A stretch of 64,000 bases of DNA from Lentzea pudingi (GTDB taxonomy: Bacteria; Actinomycetota; Actinomycetes; Mycobacteriales; Pseudonocardiaceae): the NCBI RefSeq assembly GCF_014646255.1, contig NZ_BMNC01000002.1:248001-312000 (forward strand), in the 5' to 3' direction. Shown here piece after piece: positions 52,011 to 60,588 of this stretch. Position numbers and translations under genes: made by a program. Within the stretch, counting starts at the first letter, position 1. The number at the start of each line of letters is the position of its first letter. The notes below the pieces were generated by a model that saw only the letters and a list, made by a program, of their open reading frames with translations, was not told the DNA's origin and did no database searches.

Positions 52011-53364
52011 GCAGGTCGGTCAGGACGGGCAGCGCGTTCACCAGCTGCTCCCGCGAGCACGCGCTGTAGCCGATGACGAGTCCGTGCAGCTTGGCCCGGT
52101 GCACGTAGTGCCGGGACAGGCCGTCCACCCGCAGCCCGCGTTCGAGCGCCTGCCTCGCCAGGTCACGCTCCTGTTCGGCACTGGGCAGCAACACCACGAC
52201 GTGCGCGCCCGCATCGTCGCCGAGCACCTCGATGCCCGCGTCGGCGAACGTGTCGATGACGAGCGCACGCCGTTCGGACAGCTCCCGCCGGACCTTGCGC
52301 AGGTGCCGGCCGAGGTCGCCCGTGCGTGCCAGCTCGACGACGACCCGCTGCCCCGCGGCGGCCGGGCTGGTGCCGGTCAGGTCGCGGTGTTCGAGGACGG
52401 TCGTGGCGATGTGCTCGGGCGCGACCATCCAGCCCGCGCCCAGGGTCGGCGTGAGGATCTTGCTCGTGGTGCCGAGGTGGACCACGACGTCCGGGGCGAG
52501 CGCGGCCAGTGACGGCAACGGCGCCACGTCGTAGCGGAGCTCGCCGTCGTAGTCGTCCTCGATGACGAGCCAGCCGTCCCGTCGCGCGCGTTCGACCAGC
52601 GCGACCCGGCGACCGGCCGACATGCGACCGCCCAGCGGGTACTGGTGCGCCGGCGAGCAGTAGACGGCCTTCACCCCCGCGGGCACCGCCTCCGGGAGCA
52701 GGCCCTCCGCGTCGACGAGTGCCTGCACGACCTTGAGGCCATTGGCTTTGAAGACGCCGACCGCCCGCTGGTAGCCGGGTTCCTCGACAGCCACCGCGGC
52801 ACCGCGCTCGAGCACCGAGACCGAGATCTCGGTCAGCGCGGCGGTGGTGCCGCCGGTCGCCAGCACCGGGTCGGCGTTGACGGCCAGGCCGCGGTGGCGC
52901 AGCAGGTGCTCGGCGATGGCCTCGCGGTACTCGGGCAGCCCCGCGCGTTCGGGACGGGACAGCGGGGGCGCGTCCGCCGCGGCCCGCCACGCCCGCCGCC
53001 AGGCCGCGCGGTCGAGGCCACTGGCCCACGGCGCACCGGTGCCGAGGTCCACGAAATCGGTGATGACGGGCGTGACGGGCTTGCGCGAACGTTTGCGCAA
53101 CGGCCCGGGCGGCGTCGTGGTGACGTACGTGCCGGAACCGTGCCGACCAGCGATCCACCCTTCCGCGTGCAGCTGTTCGTAGGCGGCGGCAGTGACCGTG
53201 CGGGACACTCCGAGCGAGTCGGCCAACGCGCGCGTGGACGGCAGACGGTCACCCGCGCGCAGACGGCCCTCCGACGCGGCGGAACGCAGGGCGTCGGCGA
53301 GCTGGACGGCGAGCGGTTCGGCGGATTCGCGGTCCAGCGCCACGGGAAGCGCGGTCTCAGCCAA
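51994..53364 (-). CDS. MocR/PdxR-type GntR regulator with aminotransferase domain
   Basis: A 456-aa fusion of a GntR winged helix (residues 1-75: ALRSAASEGRLRAGDRLPSTRALADSLGVSRTVTAAAYEQL) and a fold-type I aminotransferase domain in which GTTSKILTPTLGAGWMV carries the PLP-binding lysine. MocR proteins use PLP as effector and usually control the divergent neighbour. Here that is a pyridoxamine-phosphate-oxidase-fold gene, which strengthens a link to B6 or flavin metabolism. It starts with ATG. Confidence 0.93.
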   Translation of the reverse strand: MAETALPVALDRESAEPLAVQLADALRSAASEGRLRAGDRLPSTRALADSLGVSRTVTAAAYEQLHAEGWIAGRHGSGTYVTTTPPGPLRKRSRKPVTPVITDFVDLGTGAPWASGLDRAAWRRAWRAAADAPPLSRPERAGLPEYREAIAEHLLRHRGLAVNADPVLATGGTTAALTEISVSVLERGAAVAVEEPGYQRAVGVFKANGLKVVQALVDAEGLLPEAVPAGVKAVYCSPAHQYPLGGRMSAGRRVALVERARRDGWLVIEDDYDGELRYDVAPLPSLAALAPDVVVHLGTTSKILTPTLGAGWMVAPEHIATTVLEHRDLTGTSPAAAGQRVVVELARTGDLGRHLRKVRRELSERRALVIDTFADAGIEVLGDDAGAHVVVLLPSAEQERDLARQALERGLRVDGLSRHYVHRAKLHGLVIGYSACSREQLVNALPVLTDLLRRNG

Positions 53365-53389
53365 AGTGGCCTTCTCAAATCGATGGAAA

Positions 53390-53420
53390 CTGGCGCTTCA
53401 ATGATGCCACTTCCTGGCGC
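53390..53420. promoter_or_regulatory. candidate MocR direct-repeat operator
   Basis: CTGGCGC occurs at 53390-53396 and again at 53414-53420 in the same orientation, 24 bases apart, inside the 67-bp divergent region. MocR/PdxR proteins often bind spaced direct repeats. No experimental support. Confidence 0.35.
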
Positions 53421-53431
53421 ACAGTGACACC

Positions 53432-54115
53432 ATGACCTCTGACGTGCAGCTCTCCCCCACGCCTCGCAGCACCGTCGTCCGCGGCAAGAAGCGGGCCGTG
53501 GAAGACCGCCAGGTGCTCTACGACGTCCTCGACGCGGGCATGGTCTGCCACCTCGCCGTGGAGGTCGACGGGGCGCCGTTCCTCATCCCCACCGCGTACG
53601 GACGGGACGGCAACCGCATCTTCCTGCACGGCTCGACGGGCTCACGGTCCATCAGGAGCATGATCGAGGGCAAGCCGGTTTGCGTCGCCGTCACGCTCGT
53701 GGACGGCGTCGTCTACTCGCGGTCGGTGTTCCACCACTCGATGAACTACCGGTCCGCGATCATCCACGGCACCGCGAAGGTCGCCGAGGACCCCGAGCAC
53801 GCGCTGAGGGTCATCGTCGAGCACGTCACGCCGGGCAGCTGGGACTACGCGCGCAGCCCGTCCAAGAAGGAGCTGGCGCAGACGGTCGCGCTGGAGATCG
53901 ACCTGACCGAGGCGAGCGTGAAGGTGCGCGACGGCGGGCCGGGCGAGGAGCCGTCGGACCTCGAAGCGAACCTCGTGTGGGCCGGGCACATGCCGCTCGT
54001 CCAGTCGTGGGGCGCGCCTGTGCCGCACGAGACGGACAGGGCGATCCCGCCGCACGTCGGCGGTCGCCGAGACGAGACGTCTCGTCTCGCAGCAGAGCGG
54101 CAGCAGGTCAACTGA
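53432..54115 (+). CDS. pyridoxamine 5'-phosphate oxidase-fold flavin/PLP-binding protein
   Basis: A 227-aa split-barrel protein. Core: [91 protein letters not shown], the pattern of the Pnp_oxid-like/NimA family that binds FMN or related cofactors. It is divergent from the MocR regulator, suggesting regulation by PLP. The last codons (RRDETSRLA) are encoded by one of the twin palindromes at 54068. Confidence 0.88.
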   Translation: MTSDVQLSPTPRSTVVRGKKRAVEDRQVLYDVLDAGMVCHLAVEVDGAPFLIPTAYGRDGNRIFLHGSTGSRSIRSMIEGKPVCVAVTLVDGVVYSRSVFHHSMNYRSAIIHGTAKVAEDPEHALRVIVEHVTPGSWDYARSPSKKELAQTVALEIDLTEASVKVRDGGPGEEPSDLEANLVWAGHMPLVQSWGAPVPHETDRAIPPHVGGRRDETSRLAAERQQVN

Positions 54116-54146
54116 CAGATCTGTCGAGACGAGACGTCTCGTCTCG
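54068..54146. repeat. twin identical 22-bp perfect palindromes
   Basis: The same 22-bp perfect palindrome (half-site CGAGACGAGAC) occurs at 54068-54089, inside the end of the preceding CDS, and at 54125-54146, after its stop codon, 57 bases apart. They lie between convergent genes. Each can fold to a 9-bp stem with an ACGT loop. Confidence 0.85.
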
Positions 54147-54165
54147 CAACAAGGAAGCCCCCAGG

Positions 54166-54624
54166 TCAGCGAACCGGCCCGTTGACCGGGTCGTAGCGGT
54201 ACGGGGTCATGGCGCGTGTGCCGTGGCGGTAGACGTGGATCGACACGGCCGGGTCCACACCGTCGTTGCGCACCTGGTGCACGTAGCCGGGCCCCCACAC
54301 ACGTGACTGACCGGCATGCAGCGAGTGCACGACCTGGATCTTCGTGGTGACGACCTCGGTCAGCAGGCCGCTGACCACGGTGAACGCGCCGGAGGTGTGG
54401 TCGTGGTCGTGCAGCGACGCGGTCTGCCCCGGCAACCAGCTCATCAGCCAGATCTCCTGGTCGTCGGTCTTGTCGACCAACGCCGAGAAGCGCTCCTCCA
54501 TGTCGTACCGGAGCAGGTGCTTCCAGCGGTCGCGGTCGACTGCCCACGACAGAGCCACCCGAACGGGGTGCAGGAGAGCGGAGTTCTCAGGCAGAACGAG
54601 GCTGTTCTCGGGAACGGCGAACAT
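54166..54624 (-). CDS. cysteine dioxygenase
   Basis: A 152-aa cupin of the type I cysteine dioxygenase family, oxidising cysteine to cysteine sulfinate. The metal-binding motif is TASLHDHDHTSGAFTVVSG, and a later His lies in GYVHQVRN. A 119-bp gap separates it from the cystathionine gamma-lyase-like gene, so the two may be co-transcribed in cysteine breakdown. It starts with ATG. Confidence 0.9.
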   Translation of the reverse strand: MFAVPENSLVLPENSALLHPVRVALSWAVDRDRWKHLLRYDMEERFSALVDKTDDQEIWLMSWLPGQTASLHDHDHTSGAFTVVSGLLTEVVTTKIQVVHSLHAGQSRVWGPGYVHQVRNDGVDPAVSIHVYRHGTRAMTPYRYDPVNGPVR

Positions 54625-54743
54625 CGGTAGAAAAGTCCTTACCAGGCGAATGCGCGAAAAGAGGACGCGGGACTATCGCCAGGTACAACAGCAACATGCG
54701 TTGAAGGACATGGAGCAGAGGGTCCCGGACCCGGGACCCTCCG

Positions 54744-55811
54744 TCAATTCAGTCCCAAAGCGTGGGACACGTCCGCGACCAGGTCCCGAGTGTCCTCACA
54801 GCCGGCCGAGAAGCGCACCAGGCCTTCCGGTACCGGGTCGCCGAACTGCGCCCGCCGGTCCGCCGTCGAGTGCAGGCCGCCGAACGACGTCGCCGCCGAC
54901 ACCAGCTTCGAGCGCGCCAGGAACTGCTCCACCGAGGCCACGTCCCGCAGTTCGAACGTCAGCACGCCGTTGAACCGCCGCATCTGCTGTGCCGCCACGA
55001 GGTACGCCGGGTCGTCCGGCGCGCCGGGCCAGCGCAACCCGGCCACGCGGCCCTTGAGCAACGCGTGGACCGCCGCCGCGTTCTCCGCCTGCCGCGCGAG
55101 CCGCAGGTCGAGGGTTCCCAGGCCGCGCAACGCGAGCCACGTCTCGAACGGGCCGGGGATCGCGCCGTTCAGCGTCCGCGCGTCGCGAACCCGAGCGGCC
55201 AGCTCCGCGTCCGCCAGCGTCACGTGTCCGAAAAGGACGTCGCTGTGCCCGGCGACGGCCTTGGTGTCCGAGGCGACCACGATGTCCGCGCCCAGCTCCA
55301 GCGGCCGTTGCCCCAACGGCGTCGCGGTCGTGTTGTCCACGGCCAGCAACGCGCCCGCGGCGTGCGCCCGCACGGCCAGCTCCGCGATGTCGCAGACGTC
55401 CAGACCGGGGTTGGACGGCGTCTCCAGCAGGACGAGCCGGACGCCCTCGAAGGACGGGTACGGCCCCGCCGTCGGCACCTCGAGCACGTTCACGTCCATT
55501 TCGGACACGAACTTGCGGGTCAGGAAGTAGCCGTCGGACGGGACGGCCAGGGTGTCCCCAGTGGACAGAACCGTCCGCAGCAACGTCGAGATCGCCGCCA
55601 TCCCGGACGGGAAGACGACGCACTCGCCACCTTCCAGCGACCCCAGGGCGTTCTCCAGGGCACGCCACGTCGGGTTGCCCGCGCGGCCGTAGTAGTCCTG
55701 GCCGCCCAGGTGGTACGCCGACGCGAACACCGGCTGCGCGCCGAACGGGTCGCCCGGCGCTCCCTGGCTGGAGTGCACGACCCGCGTGCCGTCACCGAGT
55801 TCGGGGGTCAC
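54744..55811 (-). CDS. cystathionine gamma-lyase family PLP enzyme
   Basis: A 355-aa Cys/Met-metabolism PLP enzyme. SYHLGG-type N-terminus then [34 protein letters not shown]. The PLP lysine lies in [17 protein letters not shown]. The C-terminal [12 protein letters not shown] matches the substrate loop. Probable reaction: cystathionine to cysteine, or cysteine desulfhydration. GTG overlaps the gpsA stop (GTGA), so the two are coupled, a pairing seen in other actinomycetes. Confidence 0.9.
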   Translation of the reverse strand: MTPELGDGTRVVHSSQGAPGDPFGAQPVFASAYHLGGQDYYGRAGNPTWRALENALGSLEGGECVVFPSGMAAISTLLRTVLSTGDTLAVPSDGYFLTRKFVSEMDVNVLEVPTAGPYPSFEGVRLVLLETPSNPGLDVCDIAELAVRAHAAGALLAVDNTTATPLGQRPLELGADIVVASDTKAVAGHSDVLFGHVTLADAELAARVRDARTLNGAIPGPFETWLALRGLGTLDLRLARQAENAAAVHALLKGRVAGLRWPGAPDDPAYLVAAQQMRRFNGVLTFELRDVASVEQFLARSKLVSAATSFGGLHSTADRRAQFGDPVPEGLVRFSAGCEDTRDLVADVSHALGLN

Positions 55812-56818
55812 TGGCGCTCGTGCTTCCGGTCGCGGCCCAGCAGCGCGGCACCGAGCTCGCGCACGCTCAGCCCGTCGTGGCAGACCTGGTGGATGCCTTC
55901 GGTGATCGGCATGTCGACGCCGTGCGCGCCGGCCAGCTCGCGGATCGACGAGCAGGACTTCACGCCCTCGGCGACCTGTCCGTGCGCGGCTTCCTGCGCC
56001 TGCGCCAGAGTCTCGCCGCGCCCGAGCCGTTCGCCGAAGGACCGGTTGCGCGACAACGGCGACGCGCACGTCGCCACCAGGTCGCCCAGTCCGGCGAGGC
56101 CCGCGAACGTCAGCGGGTCGGCACCGAGCGCCGCCCCCAGCCGTGCGGTCTCGGCCAGGCCGCGGGTGATGATCGACGCCATCGTGTTGTCGCCGTAGCC
56201 CATGCCCGCCGCCATGCCGCACGCCAGCGCGATGACGTTCTTGCACGCCCCGCCCAGCTCGGCGCCGACCACGTCGGTGTTGGTGTACGGGCGGAAGTAC
56301 GAGTTCGAGCACGCGTGCTGCAGGTCGACCGCGCGGTCGTGGTCCGTGCACGCGATGACCGTCGCCGTCGGCTGCTCGACGGCGATCTCCTTGGCCAGGT
56401 TCGGCCCGGACACCACGGCCACCTGCGACTCGTCGACGCCGGCGACCTCGCGGATCACCTCGCTCATGCGCTTCAACGTGCCGAGCTCGACGCCCTTGGA
56501 CAGCGACACCAGCGTCGCGTCCGGCGGGAGCAGCTCCTTCCACGCCGAGAGGTTCACCCGCAACGTCTGCGACGGCACGGCCAGCACCACCGCGTCGGCC
56601 CCGTCCAGCGCCTTGGCCGGGTCGGAGGTGGACGCGAGGTTGGGCGGCAACGAGATACCGGGCAGGTAGCCGGAGTTCACGCGCGTCTCGGTGATCTCCG
56701 AGGCGACCTCCTGGCGCCGCGCCCACAGCACGACCTCGGGGCCGGAGTCCGCGATGACCTTCGCGAAGGCCGTGCCCCACGAACCGGAACCGAGCACCGC
56801 AACACGTTCGATCGTCAT
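55808..56818 (-). CDS. gpsA: glycerol-3-phosphate dehydrogenase [NAD(P)+]
   Basis: Makes sn-glycerol 3-phosphate for phospholipids. 336 aa; the Rossmann motif [21 protein letters not shown] opens the protein, then [16 protein letters not shown] and [19 protein letters not shown] with the catalytic lysine. It lies directly after plsC (2-base gap), so G3P supply and acylation are linked. The ATG is at 56818. Confidence 0.97.
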   Translation of the reverse strand: MTIERVAVLGSGSWGTAFAKVIADSGPEVVLWARRQEVASEITETRVNSGYLPGISLPPNLASTSDPAKALDGADAVVLAVPSQTLRVNLSAWKELLPPDATLVSLSKGVELGTLKRMSEVIREVAGVDESQVAVVSGPNLAKEIAVEQPTATVIACTDHDRAVDLQHACSNSYFRPYTNTDVVGAELGGACKNVIALACGMAAGMGYGDNTMASIITRGLAETARLGAALGADPLTFAGLAGLGDLVATCASPLSRNRSFGERLGRGETLAQAQEAAHGQVAEGVKSCSSIRELAGAHGVDMPITEGIHQVCHDGLSVRELGAALLGRDRKHERQ

Positions 56819-56820
56819 GG

Positions 56821-57528
56821 TCAGGCCTTCCTCGGTCCGTAGAAGCCCTCGGGTGCCGGCTCCCGGCGCACCTCGGCCAGGTGCTCCTTGACCGCGCCCA
56901 TCAGCAGGTCCGTCACCTCGCGCAGCAACGGCAGCGTCTCCTCCCTGCCGCGGTAGGCGGAGAGGTCGACCGGCTCGCCGACGAAGTGCGTGATCGTCTT
57001 GCGCGGGAACGGCCGGAACTTCTTCTGGTAGTGGTTGTAGAGGTCGAGCGTGCCCCAGCGGGCGACCGGGATGACCGGGCCGTCGTGCTGCAGGGCGAGC
57101 CGGGCCACGCCCGTGCGGGAGTTCGCGGGCCAGCCGTCGGGGTCCTTGGTGATCGTCCCCTCCGGGTAGATCACCACGCACTTGCCTTCCGCCAGCGCCT
57201 CGTGCGCCGCGCGCAGGCTCTGCTGGGCGTCCGTGGTGCCGCGGTAGACCGGGATCTGCTTCGCGCCCTTCAGGATCGCGCCCATGATCGGCACGTTCCA
57301 CAGGCTGTGCTTCCCGAGGAAGCGCGGCACCCGGTAGTTCTTGTGCACGAACATGGCGTCGTAGCACGGGTCGAGGTGCGAGATGTGGTTCATGACGAGC
57401 AGTGCGGCACCTTCGCGCGGGATGCGCTCCCCGTGCACCATGCGGTGCCTGCCCAGCACGAACGACATCGGGTAGACGATCGCCGCGGCGACCCCGACCC
57501 AGAAGCCGCCCTTCTCCCTCTTGGCCAC
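56821..57528 (-). CDS. 1-acyl-sn-glycerol-3-phosphate acyltransferase family protein
   Basis: A 235-aa PlsC-like acyltransferase. Membrane segment [18 protein letters not shown]; catalytic NHISHLD (H48-D53); YPEGTIT at 121-127; VPVARWGT-type C-terminal motif. GTG at 57528 follows GAGGAGAGG by four bases. Two bases before gpsA, so this pair probably feeds phosphatidic acid synthesis. Confidence 0.93.
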   Translation of the reverse strand: MAKREKGGFWVGVAAAIVYPMSFVLGRHRMVHGERIPREGAALLVMNHISHLDPCYDAMFVHKNYRVPRFLGKHSLWNVPIMGAILKGAKQIPVYRGTTDAQQSLRAAHEALAEGKCVVIYPEGTITKDPDGWPANSRTGVARLALQHDGPVIPVARWGTLDLYNHYQKKFRPFPRKTITHFVGEPVDLSAYRGREETLPLLREVTDLLMGAVKEHLAEVRREPAPEGFYGPRKA

Positions 57529-57584
57529 GAGGCCTCTCCTCACCTGCGTAGATCTGCGCCCGAGAGCACAGTAGTCGCCAGATC

Positions 57585-58223
57585 GTGGACTATGGCGAGG
57601 TGCGGGATGAAGTTGACCTCCTGGTTCCGGTGAAGACGCTGGACCGGGCCAAGACCAGGCTGACCAGCGCGACCGGCGGAGATCCGGTGTCACACGCGGC
57701 GCTGGCGCTCGCGCTCGCCCTCGACACGGTGAGCGCGGCCGTGGCGACGCCAGGCGTGCGGCGCGTGGTCACCATCACATCCGATCCGGCCGTCGCGTCC
57801 GAAATGGCCGGACTGGGCGTCGAGTCGCTGCCCGAGCCGGCCGAGCCCGGACTCAACGCGGCGTTGCGGCACGGCGCGCGCACGCTCCGTTCCGATCGCA
57901 TCGGCGCTTTGCAGGCCGACCTGCCCGCGCTCAGGTCCGACGAACTCCAGGCCGCGCTCGAAGCGTCGGCGGGGCGCCGCGCGTTCGTCCCGGACCGTCA
58001 GGGCACCGGCACGACGCTGCTCCTCGCCGCACCCGGTGGGGAGCTCGACCCGCGGTTCGGCGTCGGGTCGGCCGGGCACCACCGCGTCTCCGGTGCGGTC
58101 GCGCTCATCGGACCGTGGCCGTCGCTGCGCTGTGACGTGGACACGGAAGAAGACCTGCGGCTCGCGCTGATGCTCGGCCTCGGCGTGCACACCGCGAACG
58201 CCTTGCCCGCCTGGACAACCTGA
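57585..58223 (+). CDS. cofC: 2-phospho-L-lactate guanylyltransferase (F420 synthesis)
   Basis: Nucleotidyltransferase of coenzyme F420 synthesis (CofC; called FbiD in mycobacteria, where the substrate is phosphoenolpyruvate). 212 aa with [45 protein letters not shown] and [11 protein letters not shown] motifs. Two nearby starts (57585, 57600) are possible. Position between gpsA and ppk repeats the mycobacterial order. Confidence 0.92.
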   Translation: MDYGEVRDEVDLLVPVKTLDRAKTRLTSATGGDPVSHAALALALALDTVSAAVATPGVRRVVTITSDPAVASEMAGLGVESLPEPAEPGLNAALRHGARTLRSDRIGALQADLPALRSDELQAALEASAGRRAFVPDRQGTGTTLLLAAPGGELDPRFGVGSAGHHRVSGAVALIGPWPSLRCDVDTEEDLRLALMLGLGVHTANALPAWTT

Positions 58224-58276
58224 GCAGTCGTCACGCGTCTTCCGGGTCACTGGGGTGATCACGACTGGGGAGACTG

Positions 58277-59251
58277 ATGCGAGCGCTCATCGCGCTGGCG
58301 GGTGTCACGGCCATCGCGGGCTGTGTCGCCGCCTATCCGATCGACCGGCCGTCCGACTACACGGCGGAGAGCAGGCTCAGCACCTGCCGGGTGGACCTGC
58401 CCCAGAGCTGGAAGGACCTGCTGGCCCAGGACCGGACGGAGGCGGGCCCGCACGAGAAGGTCATCGTCGTCGCGGCGAACGAGGACGCCGGCACCACGCT
58501 GGTGAAGACCACTCGCAACCGGACGACCGAACTCGTGCTGCACGACCACGGGAAGCGCCAGCAGGTGATGGCGGTCCAGAACGACGGCCAGCTCTTCGGC
58601 GTGGAGTTCGACGGCCGCTGGGTGACCTTCTCGACGACACCGAGTCCGGAAAACCACGCCACCACCACCTACGCGTGGGACTCGCGCAACGACGGCGCGC
58701 CCATGCGGATCGGCGACAGCGGTGCCGTGGTGCACAACGGCAAAGCCACCTGGTCGGACCGCGCGGGTGTGCACGTCTACGACCTGGCGAAGAAGAAGGA
58801 CAGGATCGTCGGTCCCGGCAAGGAGCCGGTTTTCCTCCGTGACGCGGTCATCTGGCTGCGGGACGGCCGGTTCCGCGCCGAGGGTGAAGTGCCCGAGCAG
58901 CTGCGGAACGCGCAACCCGGTGACAGCGTGGCATCCGACGGCCGCACGGTGGTGTGGACGCAGGGCGAGAAGCTGCTCGGCTGGCGCGAGGGCTGGCCCG
59001 AGACGCGGGAACTGGCGGGCATCGAGTCCGTGCCGCTGACGGAGGGCATCGTGTTCCCGCGGGTCAGCGGCGACTTCGTGTCGTGGCAGTCGGAGTCGTC
59101 GTACGTCACGGACATCCGCAGCGGCGCGACCATGCACACCACCGAGGGCGGCTACTGGCTGGAGGTGCACGGCGGAGCGCTGACGCAGCAGGGCTGGCGG
59201 GTCGCGGCCACCGCACCGCTGGCGAAGCTCTCGTCGCTCAACCGCTGTTGA
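58277..59251 (+). CDS. secreted lipoprotein, beta-propeller-like hypothetical
   Basis: A 324-aa lipoprotein: MRALIALAGVTAIAGCVAAYP carries a lipobox (IAGC, Cys16). The rest reads as repeated short beta units (ATTLVKTT..., GRWVTFSTTPSPENHATTTYAWDSRNDG, GDFVSWQSESSYVTDIRSG) without a named domain. No catalytic motif is evident. It starts with ATG and stands alone between convergent/divergent neighbours. Confidence 0.8.
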   Translation: MRALIALAGVTAIAGCVAAYPIDRPSDYTAESRLSTCRVDLPQSWKDLLAQDRTEAGPHEKVIVVAANEDAGTTLVKTTRNRTTELVLHDHGKRQQVMAVQNDGQLFGVEFDGRWVTFSTTPSPENHATTTYAWDSRNDGAPMRIGDSGAVVHNGKATWSDRAGVHVYDLAKKKDRIVGPGKEPVFLRDAVIWLRDGRFRAEGEVPEQLRNAQPGDSVASDGRTVVWTQGEKLLGWREGWPETRELAGIESVPLTEGIVFPRVSGDFVSWQSESSYVTDIRSGATMHTTEGGYWLEVHGGALTQQGWRVAATAPLAKLSSLNRC

Positions 59252-59421
59252 CGCGCGGTGTTCGTCTGTTTCACACCTGCCGAAGCCGTGACGAACGCCA
59301 CGAAAATGTTGGTTTGAGCAACGCGACAGGGAACCCCGGCACCTTTACATCCGTATCCCCCTGTGCCGACGACGTTCCCCCGGCGTCGTTCCCCGACGCG
59401 TTGCCCTGAGGTGTTTACTGC

Positions 59422-60588
59422 ATGAGTTCCCTGACGCACGCCGACTACCTGGCGTTGCGCCGCTTTCCCGCTCTCGACGGCCTGCGCGCCATTGCCGCGG
59501 TTCTCGTCGTCTTCTTCCACTACGGCGGCCCGGACCGGCTCCAGGGCTGGGCCGGTGTCCAGATGTTCTTCGTCCTCAGCGGATTCCTGATCACCACGCT
59601 GATGCTGCGCGAGGAACACCGCACCGGCCGGATCTCCCTCGGTGAGTTCTACCTGCGGCGGGCGTTCAGAATCCTGCCCGTCTACTTCGTGATCCTGCTC
59701 GTGACGGTCGTGGCGTCCGCGGTCGCGGGCACGTTCCTGAGCAACGGCATCGGCCCCGCGCTGCCGTACTTCCTCTCGTTCACCAACGAGTTCGCGGGCT
59801 CGAGCCCGTACGGACAGTCGTGGTCGCTGGGCATCGAGCAGAAGTTCTACCTGGTCTGGCCGCTGGTGGCGATCGCGCTGGGCACCGTCGTGCTGCGCCG
59901 CCGCGCGGGTGCCGCCGCCCTCGGCATGCTGCTCGCGCTCGTGGTCGTGAACTTCACCTCGGCGCACAGCAACCCCGGCTGGCCGCTGCACTACTTCTCG
60001 ATCCTGACGGGCGTGCTGCTCGCGATCGCGTTGCACAGCCCGCGTGGGTTCGCCGTGCTGCGCCCGCTCACGAACCGGCTCGCGCAGGTCGTCGTCGCGA
60101 TCGGATTCTTCGCGGTGCACCTGAGCGTGAAGCCGATCGCCGGTTTCCTCGACGGGATCAACGGAATCCCCGGTCACGTGCTGGTCATCCCGGTGTACGC
60201 GCTCGCGACGGCGGTTCTGCTGACAGCGATGATCGCGCCGGGACCGGCCACGACCTTCCTGTCGGTGAAGCCGATGCAGTTCGTCGGTGAGCGCTCGTAC
60301 TCGCTTTATCTGGTGCAGACGATCGCCGCGACCGTCATCGCCTTCTTCTGGCCCGCCCTGTCCGGTCTAGGCCAGTCCGTCGTGGTCACGGCACTGGGAC
60401 TGGCGCTGGCGAGTGTCCTCTACGCGACCGTGGAGATCCCGATGATCAACCTCGGCCGACGTGTGATCACCCGCCAGCGCGCGAAGGCCGCCGTCCGGGC
60501 GGGCGTCGCTCAGCAGGGTGCGCCGCAGGCTCCCACGCCGCAGTCCAAGTCGTCGCGGCTCGCGACCATCGGGCAGGCCCAGCCGTAG
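59422..60588 (+). CDS. acyltransferase 3 family membrane protein
   Basis: A 388-aa protein with about ten membrane segments of the Acyl_transf_3 (OafA/NodX) family. The N-terminal RFPALDGLRAIAAVLVVFFHYGG has the conserved R/D and catalytic-type His; later QMFFVLSGFLITTLMLREEHRTGRISLGEFYLRRAFRILPVYF. Usually acetylates sugars, peptidoglycan or antibiotics; the substrate here is unknown. Its end overlaps the convergent gene by 79 bases. Confidence 0.9.
   Translation: MSSLTHADYLALRRFPALDGLRAIAAVLVVFFHYGGPDRLQGWAGVQMFFVLSGFLITTLMLREEHRTGRISLGEFYLRRAFRILPVYFVILLVTVVASAVAGTFLSNGIGPALPYFLSFTNEFAGSSPYGQSWSLGIEQKFYLVWPLVAIALGTVVLRRRAGAAALGMLLALVVVNFTSAHSNPGWPLHYFSILTGVLLAIALHSPRGFAVLRPLTNRLAQVVVAIGFFAVHLSVKPIAGFLDGINGIPGHVLVIPVYALATAVLLTAMIAPGPATTFLSVKPMQFVGERSYSLYLVQTIAATVIAFFWPALSGLGQSVVVTALGLALASVLYATVEIPMINLGRRVITRQRAKAAVRAGVAQQGAPQAPTPQSKSSRLATIGQAQP

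Noticed and set aside
54625..54743. Short leader ORF upstream of cysteine dioxygenase (MLLLYLAIVPRP...)
   Set aside because: It has no cysteine-rich attenuation peptide and no good ribosome-binding site, and reads into the next gene out of frame.
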